Origin: an uncultured Pseudobdellovibrionaceae bacterium
GTDB taxonomy: Bacteria; Bdellovibrionota; Bdellovibrionia; Bdellovibrionales; JAMPXM01
NCBI GenBank assembly: GCA_934277865.1
Contig: CAKQVW010000041.1
Location: 1-13,527 of the forward strand
Direction of reading: 5' to 3'
DNA: 13,527 nucleotides
Shown here: positions 1 to 6,534 of the stretch, one piece after another
Numbering within the stretch: position 1 is the stretch's first letter
Layout of the letters: every line of letters begins with the position of its first letter
The notes under the pieces: generated by a model
Told to the model about the DNA's origin: nothing
What the model saw: the letters and a program-made list of their open reading frames with translations, nothing else
The model's database searches: none
Program-made: the position numbers and the translations under genes

Positions 1-2
1 TG

Positions 3-116
3 GAGCACCCAAAACACGACTATGTCAGCGACCAGCTAAACCTTTTACTGGCCGGCAAAGACGTGACGGTAAACGAGTCGGACGTCTACGGCTGTTCAAT
101 CACATATAAAAACTAG
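3..116 (+). CDS. C-terminal fragment of a thioredoxin-like / redoxin-domain protein (5' truncated)
   Basis: An open frame enters from the left edge and ends at TAG 114-116, giving 37 residues that start EHPKHDYVSDQL and end with GCSITYKN. The pattern HDYV.DQLN.LLAGK followed by V..GCSI.Y resembles the extreme C-terminus of small AhpC/TSA-type redoxins of the thiol-disulfide family. These commonly end with a leucine-rich helix, an AGK turn and a final VGCxIK strand. The catalytic thioredoxin-fold region lies outside the window, so neither the CxxC nor the peroxidatic cysteine can be checked. The stop overlaps the stop of the convergent hydrolase gene by three bases. Family assignment rests on a short tail and is recalled, not computed. 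Confidence 0.6.
   Translation, partial: EHPKHDYVSDQLNLLLAGKDVTVNESDVYGCSITYKN
113..116. other. Shared CTAG palindrome carrying both stop codons of convergent genes
   Basis: The four bases CTAG read TAG on the plus strand at 114-116 (stop of the redoxin fragment) and TAG on the minus strand at 115-113 (stop of the dienelactone hydrolase). The two genes therefore end on top of each other with no room for a terminator between them. Confidence 0.9.
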
Positions 117-904
117 GGATAAACTTCCTGCAGGAAGGACCGCACAGCTTTCGTGGCGCGCTTGTCGGCGGTTTCGTTGTAGGCGGCCCCTCGAGCCGGA
201 TCCGATCCGGCCTCTTTTTTTGTAAATGCATGCACGGCATTCGCGTATGAGATGAATTGGTAGTCGACATTGGCTTGATTCATCTCATTAAAAAAAGCGT
301 CGACCTCTTTTGGAGGAACGATTGGGTCAACAGCTCCGTGCAAGATCAGGAGTTTGGACTTTATCTTGCCGGCATCTTTGGGCTTGGTCGTGTTGAGGTT
401 TCCGTGGACGCTGATGATGGAGTCCAGTTTAAGTCCTTGCCGGCCCATTTCCAGCGCCGCGGTTCCGCCAAAACAATAGCCGATGACACTGATGCGATTC
501 GTATCGACGGCAGAAATCTCTTTCAGTTTTTTATAGGTGGCAAGATTGCGAGCTCTTAGCTGGGCTCTCGCGCCGTCTTTTAGTTTTCTAGAGATGGCAA
601 TTGCTTGATCCGTGTCCTTAGGCTGTTTGTCTTTTCCGTAGAGGTCCGCGATGAACACGGTGTACCCCATTTGAGCGACCTCTTCTGCCTTTCTTTTGAT
701 GAACGGACTTAGCCCCATTCTGTCGTGTAACATGATGACTGTGGGCTTTGGCGGTCCAGATGGAGCTTCCGGTCCAGTGGTGACCAAGAGTCCGCGCATG
801 GACTCGCCATCACTTTCGTACGCAACGTCCTTGAAGCGAAGCTGCCCATGGGCGGTGGAAAACGACAAGGAGATGAAGAGAAGCGCGACGAATAGTTTTT
901 CCAT
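113..904 (-). CDS. Secreted dienelactone hydrolase family protein
   Basis: 263 residues of alpha/beta-hydrolase fold. Residues 1-20 form a typical signal peptide (MEKLF, then a hydrophobic core, then a small-residue AHG end before Q21), so the enzyme is probably periplasmic. The nucleophile elbow GYCFGG (142-147) puts Cys144 where dienelactone hydrolases carry their catalytic cysteine. Asp193 (in GAVDPIVPP) and His225 (in AVHAF) complete the triad. VIMLHDRMGL (56-65) matches the strand-loop that forms the oxyanion region. The family hydrolyses lactones and related esters, but homologues are diverse and the substrate is unknown. The length is normal for the family plus a leader. I see no clear Shine-Dalgarno before the ATG, but the signal peptide supports this start. 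It is divergent from the SGNH gene at 947 and convergent with the redoxin fragment. Confidence 0.9.
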   Translation of the reverse strand: MEKLFVALLFISLSFSTAHGQLRFKDVAYESDGESMRGLLVTTGPEAPSGPPKPTVIMLHDRMGLSPFIKRKAEEVAQMGYTVFIADLYGKDKQPKDTDQAIAISRKLKDGARAQLRARNLATYKKLKEISAVDTNRISVIGYCFGGTAALEMGRQGLKLDSIISVHGNLNTTKPKDAGKIKSKLLILHGAVDPIVPPKEVDAFFNEMNQANVDYQFISYANAVHAFTKKEAGSDPARGAAYNETADKRATKAVRSFLQEVYP

Positions 905-946
905 GTAGGCAGTCTAAGGACTTTCGCGACCTTTTCCAAGAGATCG

Positions 947-2170
947 GTGTCATTTGGTTCGGGCGCAGATATACTTGGGAATGTGAAATACAAGGTCCTC
1001 TTTACGATAGCCGGTCTAATTGGTTCGCTACTGTTTCTTAAGGTGGTGGACCCCTTGTTCAAGCACAGAACTTTCGGTCGGGTCCAAGCGGTCGCCAAGG
1101 GCGATGCCGACCGCGAGGCCCTCTTAAAGAAGGTCGTAGATACTCCTGCCTGGAGAAAGTTTCGACACAAGACCTCTCGTCACAACGGAAAGCTAGTCGA
1201 AACCGACCGACAGCTTGGTAGCAACAATCTCATGAATACCAAGTATAGCGTGATCAGTCCCAACACCTTGGTGCGAGACACGGTTTCCGTGCGACATGAA
1301 AACCAGAAAGAGTTTGAGACGCTGTTTGACGTCACCTATTCGATAGATGACCACTCTCGCCGTAAAGTGAGTCAGGGTGTTTCGGGGGATAAATCTTCAA
1401 GTCTTCTTCTTCTCGGCTGTAGCTTTACTTTTGGCGTCGGTGTTCAAGATGAGGAAACCTTTAGTGCTGTTCTCCAGCAGAAGGATCCGAAAACCGGCGT
1501 CTACAATTTGGGAATTCGAGGCGCCGGACCAAATGACTTCTTAGACGACTTTCAAGAAAACCCTCAGCGTTACGAAGGAATTGTCGGCAAGAAGGGGGCG
1601 ATCGTGTACACCGCGATTGCCGATCAGTTCGAGCGGGCGATTTGTCAGACACGGTGCTATTCGGAAGAGTCGTCGATTCGCCTAGGGGCGACGCGCACGC
1701 TATTTAGAATCAATAAGTCGAAGTATGCCCTTGATGAGCAGGGCGAGGTCGTTCGCAAGGGAACGTTCCTTGCGGCCGATCCGTTCAGTTCATTCAGACA
1801 GCTTGCTTTTCGCAGCAACATCGTCACGCTTCTTTATCGTGAGCTATTCCCATATCCTCAGGATTCGGATGTTTGGCTCTTCGCGAAGATGATCGAAAAG
1901 ATCAAAGCAAATATGAGTACGAAGTTTTCTCATGACTTCTACTTTGCCTTCTTTCCAGAGAGTCATATTGAACAGAAGGACGTCTTGTTCCGTCATCTGA
2001 CGGACTTAGGCATCGCCTATTTTGATTTCACGGATGTTCGTTTTAACAAGGTTCTTAACGGGCGAGCTTTTCATCCCTATGATCGTCACCCGACGGCTTT
2101 GGGGCACTATGCGTACGCGAAGCTTTTAGAGCAAGAGCTGGCGAAGAGAGAAACAGCAGGATCAAGATAA
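947..2170 (+). CDS. Membrane-anchored SGNH/GDSL-type hydrolase or acyltransferase
   Basis: 407 residues. A hydrophobic segment at about 16-34 anchors the N-terminus, so the catalytic part should face the periplasm. LLLLGCSFTFGVGV (153-166) is an SGNH block I with Ser159 as nucleophile. NLGIRGAGPNDF (187-198) supplies the Gly/Asn oxyanion blocks. YDRHPTALGH (378-387) is the C-terminal acid-His block, with Asp379 and His381 in a DxH arrangement like that of AlgX/AlgJ-type O-acetylation proteins. Family members hydrolyse esters or transfer acyl groups to polysaccharides; which applies here is unknown. The start is uncertain. GTG 947 has only a weak AAGAGA upstream, and GTG 983, just before the membrane helix, is an alternative. 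The gene ends 10 bases from the end of the large minus-strand operon, whose fourth gene is another SGNH protein. Confidence 0.8.
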   Translation: MSFGSGADILGNVKYKVLFTIAGLIGSLLFLKVVDPLFKHRTFGRVQAVAKGDADREALLKKVVDTPAWRKFRHKTSRHNGKLVETDRQLGSNNLMNTKYSVISPNTLVRDTVSVRHENQKEFETLFDVTYSIDDHSRRKVSQGVSGDKSSSLLLLGCSFTFGVGVQDEETFSAVLQQKDPKTGVYNLGIRGAGPNDFLDDFQENPQRYEGIVGKKGAIVYTAIADQFERAICQTRCYSEESSIRLGATRTLFRINKSKYALDEQGEVVRKGTFLAADPFSSFRQLAFRSNIVTLLYRELFPYPQDSDVWLFAKMIEKIKANMSTKFSHDFYFAFFPESHIEQKDVLFRHLTDLGIAYFDFTDVRFNKVLNGRAFHPYDRHPTALGHYAYAKLLEQELAKRETAGSR

Positions 2171-2180
2171 GCGTCGAGTT

Positions 2181-2426
2181 CTACTGCGGCTTTTGATGGC
2201 GTTCGACGAGCGCGAGAATCGAGGCGATATCTTTAAATGAAAGATCCGAAATCTCGTCGAAGGCGAGAGTGAAGCCATACCGCAATTCCAGCTCCATTGC
2301 CATGTTGGTAATGGTGAATGAGTCGAGGTAGCCGTGTTCGAAGAGGTTGGTATTCGCGTCGCCGTCGAATTTTCTACCGGAGACTTCTTCGAGGAGTCGA
2401 ATTATCTGATCTGGGTTTGCTGTCAT
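2181..2426 (-). CDS. Acyl/aminoacyl carrier protein, DltC-like
   Basis: 81 residues, the normal size of a discrete carrier protein. LFEHGYLDSFTITNMAMELE (28-47) is the phosphopantetheine site. Ser36 in the DSF motif would carry the prosthetic arm. The LLDS-F/L-xx-xx-LxxELE pattern is closer to DltC-type and other stand-alone peptidyl carriers than to fatty-acid AcpP, which has DSLD. It is a cytosolic thioester carrier of an activated acyl or aminoacyl group. It is the last gene of the operon, starting 5 bases after the stop of the preceding coiled-coil gene, with only a weak AGAGA-type ribosome site. Together with the MBOAT and SGNH genes upstream it completes a DltB/DltC/DltD-like trio. The group carried is unknown. 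No phosphopantetheinyl transferase is in the window. Confidence 0.88.
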   Translation of the reverse strand: MTANPDQIIRLLEEVSGRKFDGDANTNLFEHGYLDSFTITNMAMELELRYGFTLAFDEISDLSFKDIASILALVERHQKPQ

Positions 2427-2431
2427 ATAAA

Positions 2432-2959
2432 CTAAGATGTCTCTTCATTTAATTGATTGGCCAAGGCATAAGGTCCCATCACCGTGTCATTATGGACGCC
2501 TCTAAAATAGTTGTCTACAGCGGCGGCCGATTCGGCGCGGCTAGCCTCCTCCGACCAAGCATCGAGAGTTCTTTGCGCTTTGTTGTGAAAGTACCTGAGC
2601 TCGGAACTCGCCATGTCTCTGACTTGCAAAATCGCTTCTGGAGAGAGGTTGTGCTCTGTGATCAGAGTTTTATCCAGTTGAGTCGCGGAGCGATCCTTTG
2701 CGATGCGCTCAAGTTGAATCTGAAGATTGGTAAACGCAGCCATCACTTGCTTGGCTAGGTGAACTTTCTTCCGATCGAGCGCGAGAGAGACTTGGGCCAA
2801 GCGCTCTTTTTGCTGGGCAAGTTCGTTGGATGTATCCGGTAGAATACAAACTTCAATTCCCGGAATCGAAATGCGAATGGTTGCTGAGTCGGTCCCGACG
2901 GACTTAATGAGCAGAGGCTCTCCTGTTGCGCGGTCTTTAAAAATGTAGACGGAAGCCAT
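2432..2959 (-). CDS. Uncharacterised coiled-coil protein of the operon
   Basis: 175 residues; I do not recognise the family. The N-terminal 40 residues look beta-rich (VYIFKDRATGEPLLIKSVG, then TIRISIPGIEVCIL). About 44-90 is a charged, leucine-containing helix likely to form a coiled coil (ELAQQKERLAQVSLALDRKK). A second helical part follows (about 108-150), and the tail is polar. There is no signal peptide or membrane helix, so it is probably cytosolic. ATG at 2959 directly abuts the stop of the PP-loop gene, with GAGGA (2964-2968) at 4-base spacing. It lies between the PP-loop ATPase and the carrier protein, so a role as adaptor or scaffold between the two is a reasonable guess. No catalytic motif is visible. 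Confidence 0.8.
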   Translation of the reverse strand: MASVYIFKDRATGEPLLIKSVGTDSATIRISIPGIEVCILPDTSNELAQQKERLAQVSLALDRKKVHLAKQVMAAFTNLQIQLERIAKDRSATQLDKTLITEHNLSPEAILQVRDMASSELRYFHNKAQRTLDAWSEEASRAESAAAVDNYFRGVHNDTVMGPYALANQLNEETS

Positions 2960-4069
2960 CTAGTCCTCGCTCGTTGAGAGGCGCATGTATTTTTCTAAGT
3001 CGACCTTTTCGTCAACGCTTTCAAACGCAGCGCTTACGCCTTGCCGGAACTTTTGCAGAAAGTATGTGTGCTTCAAACTCTGTCGTTTGATAAGTCCTTG
3101 TGAGGAAGACTGTTTTGAATAGCTGTCGATGTAGGCTTTGGCGGCGCGCTTGTAGTCTTTCCAGGACTTCGGCAATCGCTCTTCGACGGTGGAAATCGAC
3201 CAGAGCTGAAAGTCGACCGTGTCGAAATAGTGTTGAACCTGACTGAGCTGGACTCCTGCAAGCGGTGTTTCGGCAGTTTCCAGGAACTTGAGTTTTGCGA
3301 ACTGCCATTCTTGAGTGAAATTAAACCACCAAAAGAAATCGAAAACTGAGCGAATCTGAATCGGAGCTTCGTCCGCAATCGGTCTGAGGAATGCAAACAT
3401 TTTGTCTGCGTCGATGCTCACTCGCCTCGTATCGGACTTAAAAAACTCGGCCAGTGCCTGCGGGCCATTTTTTCTGTAGTCGGACGCCAGGAAATCCGCT
3501 CCATACTCTTTGTACGAAGCCAGCAGCATGCCAGCGCCCATGATTTGGTCTCCGAGTTCGCCGGTCACGACGAGGGCATCGGGGTTCGATAGAAGACGCG
3601 GCCATGCCTCAAAGTAGTTGAGCGTTTTGAGAGCAGACACAGTTTCGACGTAGAACGCCGGGTTTTCTAGAATCGACTGTACGGTGAGTACGACGGTCAG
3701 ATTTTGTAAGCCTTCCTTTGAAAGATTCCTCAAAAGGCCAACAAGGGCCGCAGTGCTGTCGATCCCGCCGCTCCAAAAAACGAAAATAGATGGGCGATTG
3801 AGTTCCTTAGAGAGTCGTTCGATTTCGCACGCGCGCTTGTCGGCGATCTCGGAAAAGCCAATCACAGAATCAGAGGGGATGCGAACGGTTCCGTGCAGAC
3901 GGCTGAGATGTTCGACGGACTCCGAAACCAGATGGAAATTGAAAAATCCGAGATCGTGCTTTGTACGACTTATGATGTGTGAGAACGGGTAGACGAACAG
4001 ATCTCGATGGCGAAGCTGGGGCGTGGCTGCTCGATTTCTGCCGGTGTAAACCAGTAGCGAATGAGTCAT
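2960..4069 (-). CDS. Asparagine-synthase-like PP-loop ATP pyrophosphatase without a glutaminase domain
   Basis: 369 residues. FVFWSGGIDSTAALVGLL (96-113) holds the PP-loop SGGIDST of N-type ATP pyrophosphatases. TGELGDQIMGAG (169-180) corresponds to the second conserved GxGxDxxFGG-type segment of asparagine synthetase C-domains. WKDYKRAAKAYI (303-314) resembles the C-terminal end of that domain. The fold activates a carboxylate as an acyl-adenylate and lets an amine attack it. Classical AsnB has an N-terminal Ntn glutaminase beginning with Cys2. Here the first 90 residues carry no such cysteine and are too short for that domain, so free ammonia, another amine or a carrier thiol would be needed. 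The ATG overlaps the MBOAT stop by 4 bases (ATGA), with GAGGA 4 bases upstream. It sits where a DltA-type ligase would be expected functionally. Confidence 0.82.
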   Translation of the reverse strand: MTHSLLVYTGRNRAATPQLRHRDLFVYPFSHIISRTKHDLGFFNFHLVSESVEHLSRLHGTVRIPSDSVIGFSEIADKRACEIERLSKELNRPSIFVFWSGGIDSTAALVGLLRNLSKEGLQNLTVVLTVQSILENPAFYVETVSALKTLNYFEAWPRLLSNPDALVVTGELGDQIMGAGMLLASYKEYGADFLASDYRKNGPQALAEFFKSDTRRVSIDADKMFAFLRPIADEAPIQIRSVFDFFWWFNFTQEWQFAKLKFLETAETPLAGVQLSQVQHYFDTVDFQLWSISTVEERLPKSWKDYKRAAKAYIDSYSKQSSSQGLIKRQSLKHTYFLQKFRQGVSAAFESVDEKVDLEKYMRLSTSED

Positions 4070-5328
4070 AAGGTCCTCGCAATGCTTCTAGCCGCGTAGA
4101 CGATGGAGACATTTATAACGTGAGTGATGGCGATCGAAAGCCATGCAAACTGAGGTTTTTGCAAGAGAGCCTTGGAGAAGATCCAATAGCGTTGGCTGAT
4201 GAGGATTGCGACGAAGTAGAGAAGAAAAGCCAGCAGCGCGGATTTGAGGTCAAACCGCGGATCGACGGAGAAAATCTCGTGCAGGCCGGCGCGGTTGAAA
4301 AAGAAAAAGAGATACCCGAGGAACAGAGCCAGAACTTGGTTCCGAGTTTTTTGAAATATGGGTAGGTAGATATATCGAAGCACAAATTGATAAGTGTAAA
4401 CCGAGCTTCGACGCCAGAACTCGGCGGGTGTTTTGGAGAGAAGCAGGAAGTGGGTCGCGTCTGGTGCGCGAAACCCCATTGCGCGCGCCACGCCGACCAG
4501 AAGATTGAAGAGAGCGATGTCGGTGAGATATCGCAGCGAGACGATGGCGGTTGTTAAGAGGGGCCCCTGAGAGGGTTTCTGCAGGTCGAGTGCCTGTTCC
4601 GCGGCGATTCTCAACAGACCAATCGTGAGACCAACAAGAAGCGAGAGGGTACCTTGAAAGTAGACTTCCTTTCGTTTTGCGTGATCACTCAGATATTGAA
4701 CCGCATCCGGCCAAATCGTTCCTCTTAGGAAGTTGATCGGGTTGAGCACGAGTTCCCATTGAAACGGTGCGCGTCTAGCTAACAAAAGCGTCAGGAAGAT
4801 CCAAAAGAAGCTGAGTTTGAGGTCCCAGAAAAATGGGGAAGCGAGAGACGGCCCCGAGAAGAGACCGATATAAAGGCCCCAAAAAATGAGAGCCAGTAAA
4901 AGGCAGCGCGTGAGTGTCTTTAGACGGGAGCCAAACCGACTTAACAGGATAAAGGAAGCCAATGTCCCGACAGGCACAATCGCGGTGATGGGGTCGCCGG
5001 CGACAAGGAAGAACATGAACCCACCGAAAAAGACGAAAACGGCGAAGCCGGATTTTGAGAAAGCCGATGTTCTGAAAGACGGGAAGTTCCATATGAGAAT
5101 TGGAACGGCGAGGATTGCCAGCAAAGCCAGATTTCGGGTGCCGTTGAGAGGGCGCGTGGTGATATCTGCCGAGGGGGGAAACCCTACGAGTGTCGCGAAC
5201 AAAAGTGCAGAGAGTGCGATCAGTGCAGTGACTAGAAGTAAACTCAGTGCGGGCGTCGTGGCTTCGAGTCTCTTTGCCCAGGCCCGTTCGAGTCTCGAGT
5301 AAGCGAGTTCAAATTGGGTCGGATGCAT
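4066..5328 (-). CDS. MBOAT-family membrane O-acyltransferase, DltB-like
   Basis: 420 residues from the start I prefer, with many hydrophobic helices spread over nearly the whole length. SKTPAEFWRRSSVYTY (298-313) followed by RYIYLPIF matches the MBOAT signature of DltB/AlgI-type proteins (EFWRRWxxSxxxxxRDYxYxPL). A conserved-position His350 occurs in FNRAGLHEIF, where the family has its catalytic WHG-like histidine. The MBOAT WHG itself reads GLH here. The role would be moving an acyl or aminoacyl group from the cytosolic carrier through the membrane. An upstream ATG at 5349 would add seven residues but has no ribosome site. ATG 5328 has GAGGA (5334-5338) at 5-base spacing. It overlaps the end of the SGNH gene by 20 bases and the start of the PP-loop gene by 4, indicating coupled translation. 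Confidence 0.85.
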   Translation of the reverse strand: MHPTQFELAYSRLERAWAKRLEATTPALSLLLVTALIALSALLFATLVGFPPSADITTRPLNGTRNLALLAILAVPILIWNFPSFRTSAFSKSGFAVFVFFGGFMFFLVAGDPITAIVPVGTLASFILLSRFGSRLKTLTRCLLLALIFWGLYIGLFSGPSLASPFFWDLKLSFFWIFLTLLLARRAPFQWELVLNPINFLRGTIWPDAVQYLSDHAKRKEVYFQGTLSLLVGLTIGLLRIAAEQALDLQKPSQGPLLTTAIVSLRYLTDIALFNLLVGVARAMGFRAPDATHFLLLSKTPAEFWRRSSVYTYQFVLRYIYLPIFQKTRNQVLALFLGYLFFFFNRAGLHEIFSVDPRFDLKSALLAFLLYFVAILISQRYWIFSKALLQKPQFAWLSIAITHVINVSIVYAARSIARTL

Positions 5329-6343
5329 GGTTGTCCTCAGTTGTGCCATCGGGAGGTTCGCATGCGCTTTGGATTTCGCTTCCTAGCCATTCTGTGTATT
5401 TACGGGCGCCGTCCTCGTTGAGATGATTCAGGTCGAGGTAGTCGTCGTTGGTCAGCGCGAGAGGGCCGCCCATCTTTGGGGCGAGAAACTTTGCGTGGGG
5501 ATGCTTGTTCAAGTTTTCTGCGACGTGCTGCCAATGCTGTTTCTGATAAACCTGTGGCCGAGTCTCGTTAGGGAGAACGCCCACTGGGATGCCGACATAA
5601 ACGAACCGCATGTTTTCAGAGCGCGTGAGGCCGAGCAGTTCATGAAAGGCCGCGTCTTCAACTGGGTTGGCTTGGAACTCGGTCAAAAGATAGTCGTGTC
5701 TTTCCGGATCGAAAAAGCGTCGCTGTCCTTTGCTTCGTATGTAGCCGCCCGATTCCGAGAGATCTTGAAGAATGGTGGCGAACTGCGCGACCCCAGGATG
5801 ATTGGGCGTCAGCGCTTTGCGCAGATGATACTGTCGCAAAGACGACAGCCCCGAGTAGTAGTGAAGTCGGTAGGAACTGATGATCGACTGTAGGGAAGGA
5901 GCGAGTTCGACAAGCGGTTGGAGATACTTCTCGAGATCAGCCGGTTTGAAAAGACCGCCTCGCGGGTATTTGTCGCCAAGTCCTCGCTGCAGGTTTTGCG
6001 CGATATAGGAGTTGTAGAAGATAAGACATTTGGCGTGTTTGCCACGGTCTTTGAAGCGTCTGAACTCGCTGTAGCTGGACACGGACGTGGACGATGGGAT
6101 GGCGAGCGAGACGGTGTTTGGGATTTGGCGAACCATGATTCCGTAAGCGCTGCTCGAATCTCCGAGGACGAGTTTATCAAACTGATTTTCGGTTGATGTG
6201 TCGTAGAACCGCAGAGCGTGCTCGATGCTGAAAAAGGTTCTGTCCAGCCCGTAGGAATAGGAAAGAACAAAGGCTAACAACCCGCCGTTGACGACAGTTA
6301 GGACCGCGGCGGCGATGAAGAGTCTCTTGCGCGCGCGATTCAT
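5309..6343 (-). CDS. Membrane-anchored SGNH-like protein of the operon, DltD/AlgX-like role
   Basis: 344 residues. A single N-terminal hydrophobic helix (about 8-28) follows the basic start MNRARKR, so the body should be periplasmic. KLVLGDSSSAYGI (57-69) is SGNH block I, with Ser63 in GDSS as the likely nucleophile. DYLDLNHLNEDGARKYTEWL (301-320) holds the C-terminal DxxH, with Asp304 and His307. The oxyanion Asn/Gly blocks are not obvious, as is common in divergent members such as DltD. The likely role is accepting a group from the neighbouring MBOAT and placing it on an envelope acceptor, or removing it. ATG 6343 starts 2 bases after the stop of the micro-protein gene and lacks a strong ribosome site, suggesting coupling. 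The 3' end overlaps the MBOAT start. Confidence 0.78.
   Translation of the reverse strand: MNRARKRLFIAAAVLTVVNGGLLAFVLSYSYGLDRTFFSIEHALRFYDTSTENQFDKLVLGDSSSAYGIMVRQIPNTVSLAIPSSTSVSSYSEFRRFKDRGKHAKCLIFYNSYIAQNLQRGLGDKYPRGGLFKPADLEKYLQPLVELAPSLQSIISSYRLHYYSGLSSLRQYHLRKALTPNHPGVAQFATILQDLSESGGYIRSKGQRRFFDPERHDYLLTEFQANPVEDAAFHELLGLTRSENMRFVYVGIPVGVLPNETRPQVYQKQHWQHVAENLNKHPHAKFLAPKMGGPLALTNDDYLDLNHLNEDGARKYTEWLGSEIQSACEPPDGTTEDNHASDPI
5334..5338 (-). promoter_or_regulatory. Ribosome binding site that decides the MBOAT start
   Basis: On the minus strand GAGGA lies 5 bases before ATG 5328 and downstream of the alternative ATG 5349. The same GAGGA core sits 4 bases before the next two genes (4074-4078 before ATG 4069, and 2964-2968 before ATG 2959), so the three middle genes share one translation signal. 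Confidence 0.7.
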
Positions 6344-6345
6344 GG

Positions 6346-6534
6346 TTAGAACAACGGGTACAAGAAGGGTGAAAGGATTGGCGAAAACGCGATGAAGGAG
6401 AAAATCATGGCGATGATGGAAAGCACGATGACGAGCACTAGTGCGCCCATGAGCTTCTGCTGCCTCAGTGTCCGGAAGATTTCTCTGAAGTTGGACCAGA
6501 TCGAGTTTACTAGCGACCAGTTCGCGTTGCTCAT
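6346..6534 (-). CDS. DUF5989/SxtK-like small membrane protein
   Basis: 62 residues. A polar, basic N-terminus (about 1-28) is followed by one hydrophobic helix (about 29-50) and the end SPILSPFLYPLF. That end closely resembles the S.LAPFIYTLF terminus of DUF5989 proteins. These micro-proteins are known to sit beside NodU/SxtI-type carbamoyltransferases, as SxtK does beside SxtI in saxitoxin clusters. Their function is not established; a membrane adaptor for the carbamoyltransferase is a guess. The ATG overlaps the carbamoyltransferase stop in an ATGA (6531-6534), with a GGGGG stretch 4 bases upstream as a possible ribosome site. The family call is from recalled resemblance and context. The usual third partner, an SxtJ-type membrane protein, is not seen. 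Confidence 0.78.
   Translation of the reverse strand: MSNANWSLVNSIWSNFREIFRTLRQQKLMGALVLVIVLSIIAMIFSFIAFSPILSPFLYPLF

Noticed and set aside
912..945. Possible minus-strand promoter TTGGAA-17-TAGACT before the dienelactone hydrolase
   Set aside because: Both boxes match only partly, and the -10 would lie about 6 bases from the ATG, leaving almost no leader.
709..1170. Minus-strand open frame spanning the gap between the hydrolase and SGNH genes
   Set aside because: It would overlap two supported genes, and its Ser/Arg-rich translation looks like a frame shadow.
5423..5893. 156-residue plus-strand open frame inside the operon SGNH gene
   Set aside because: It is a shadow of the minus-strand gene, which carries both SGNH blocks.
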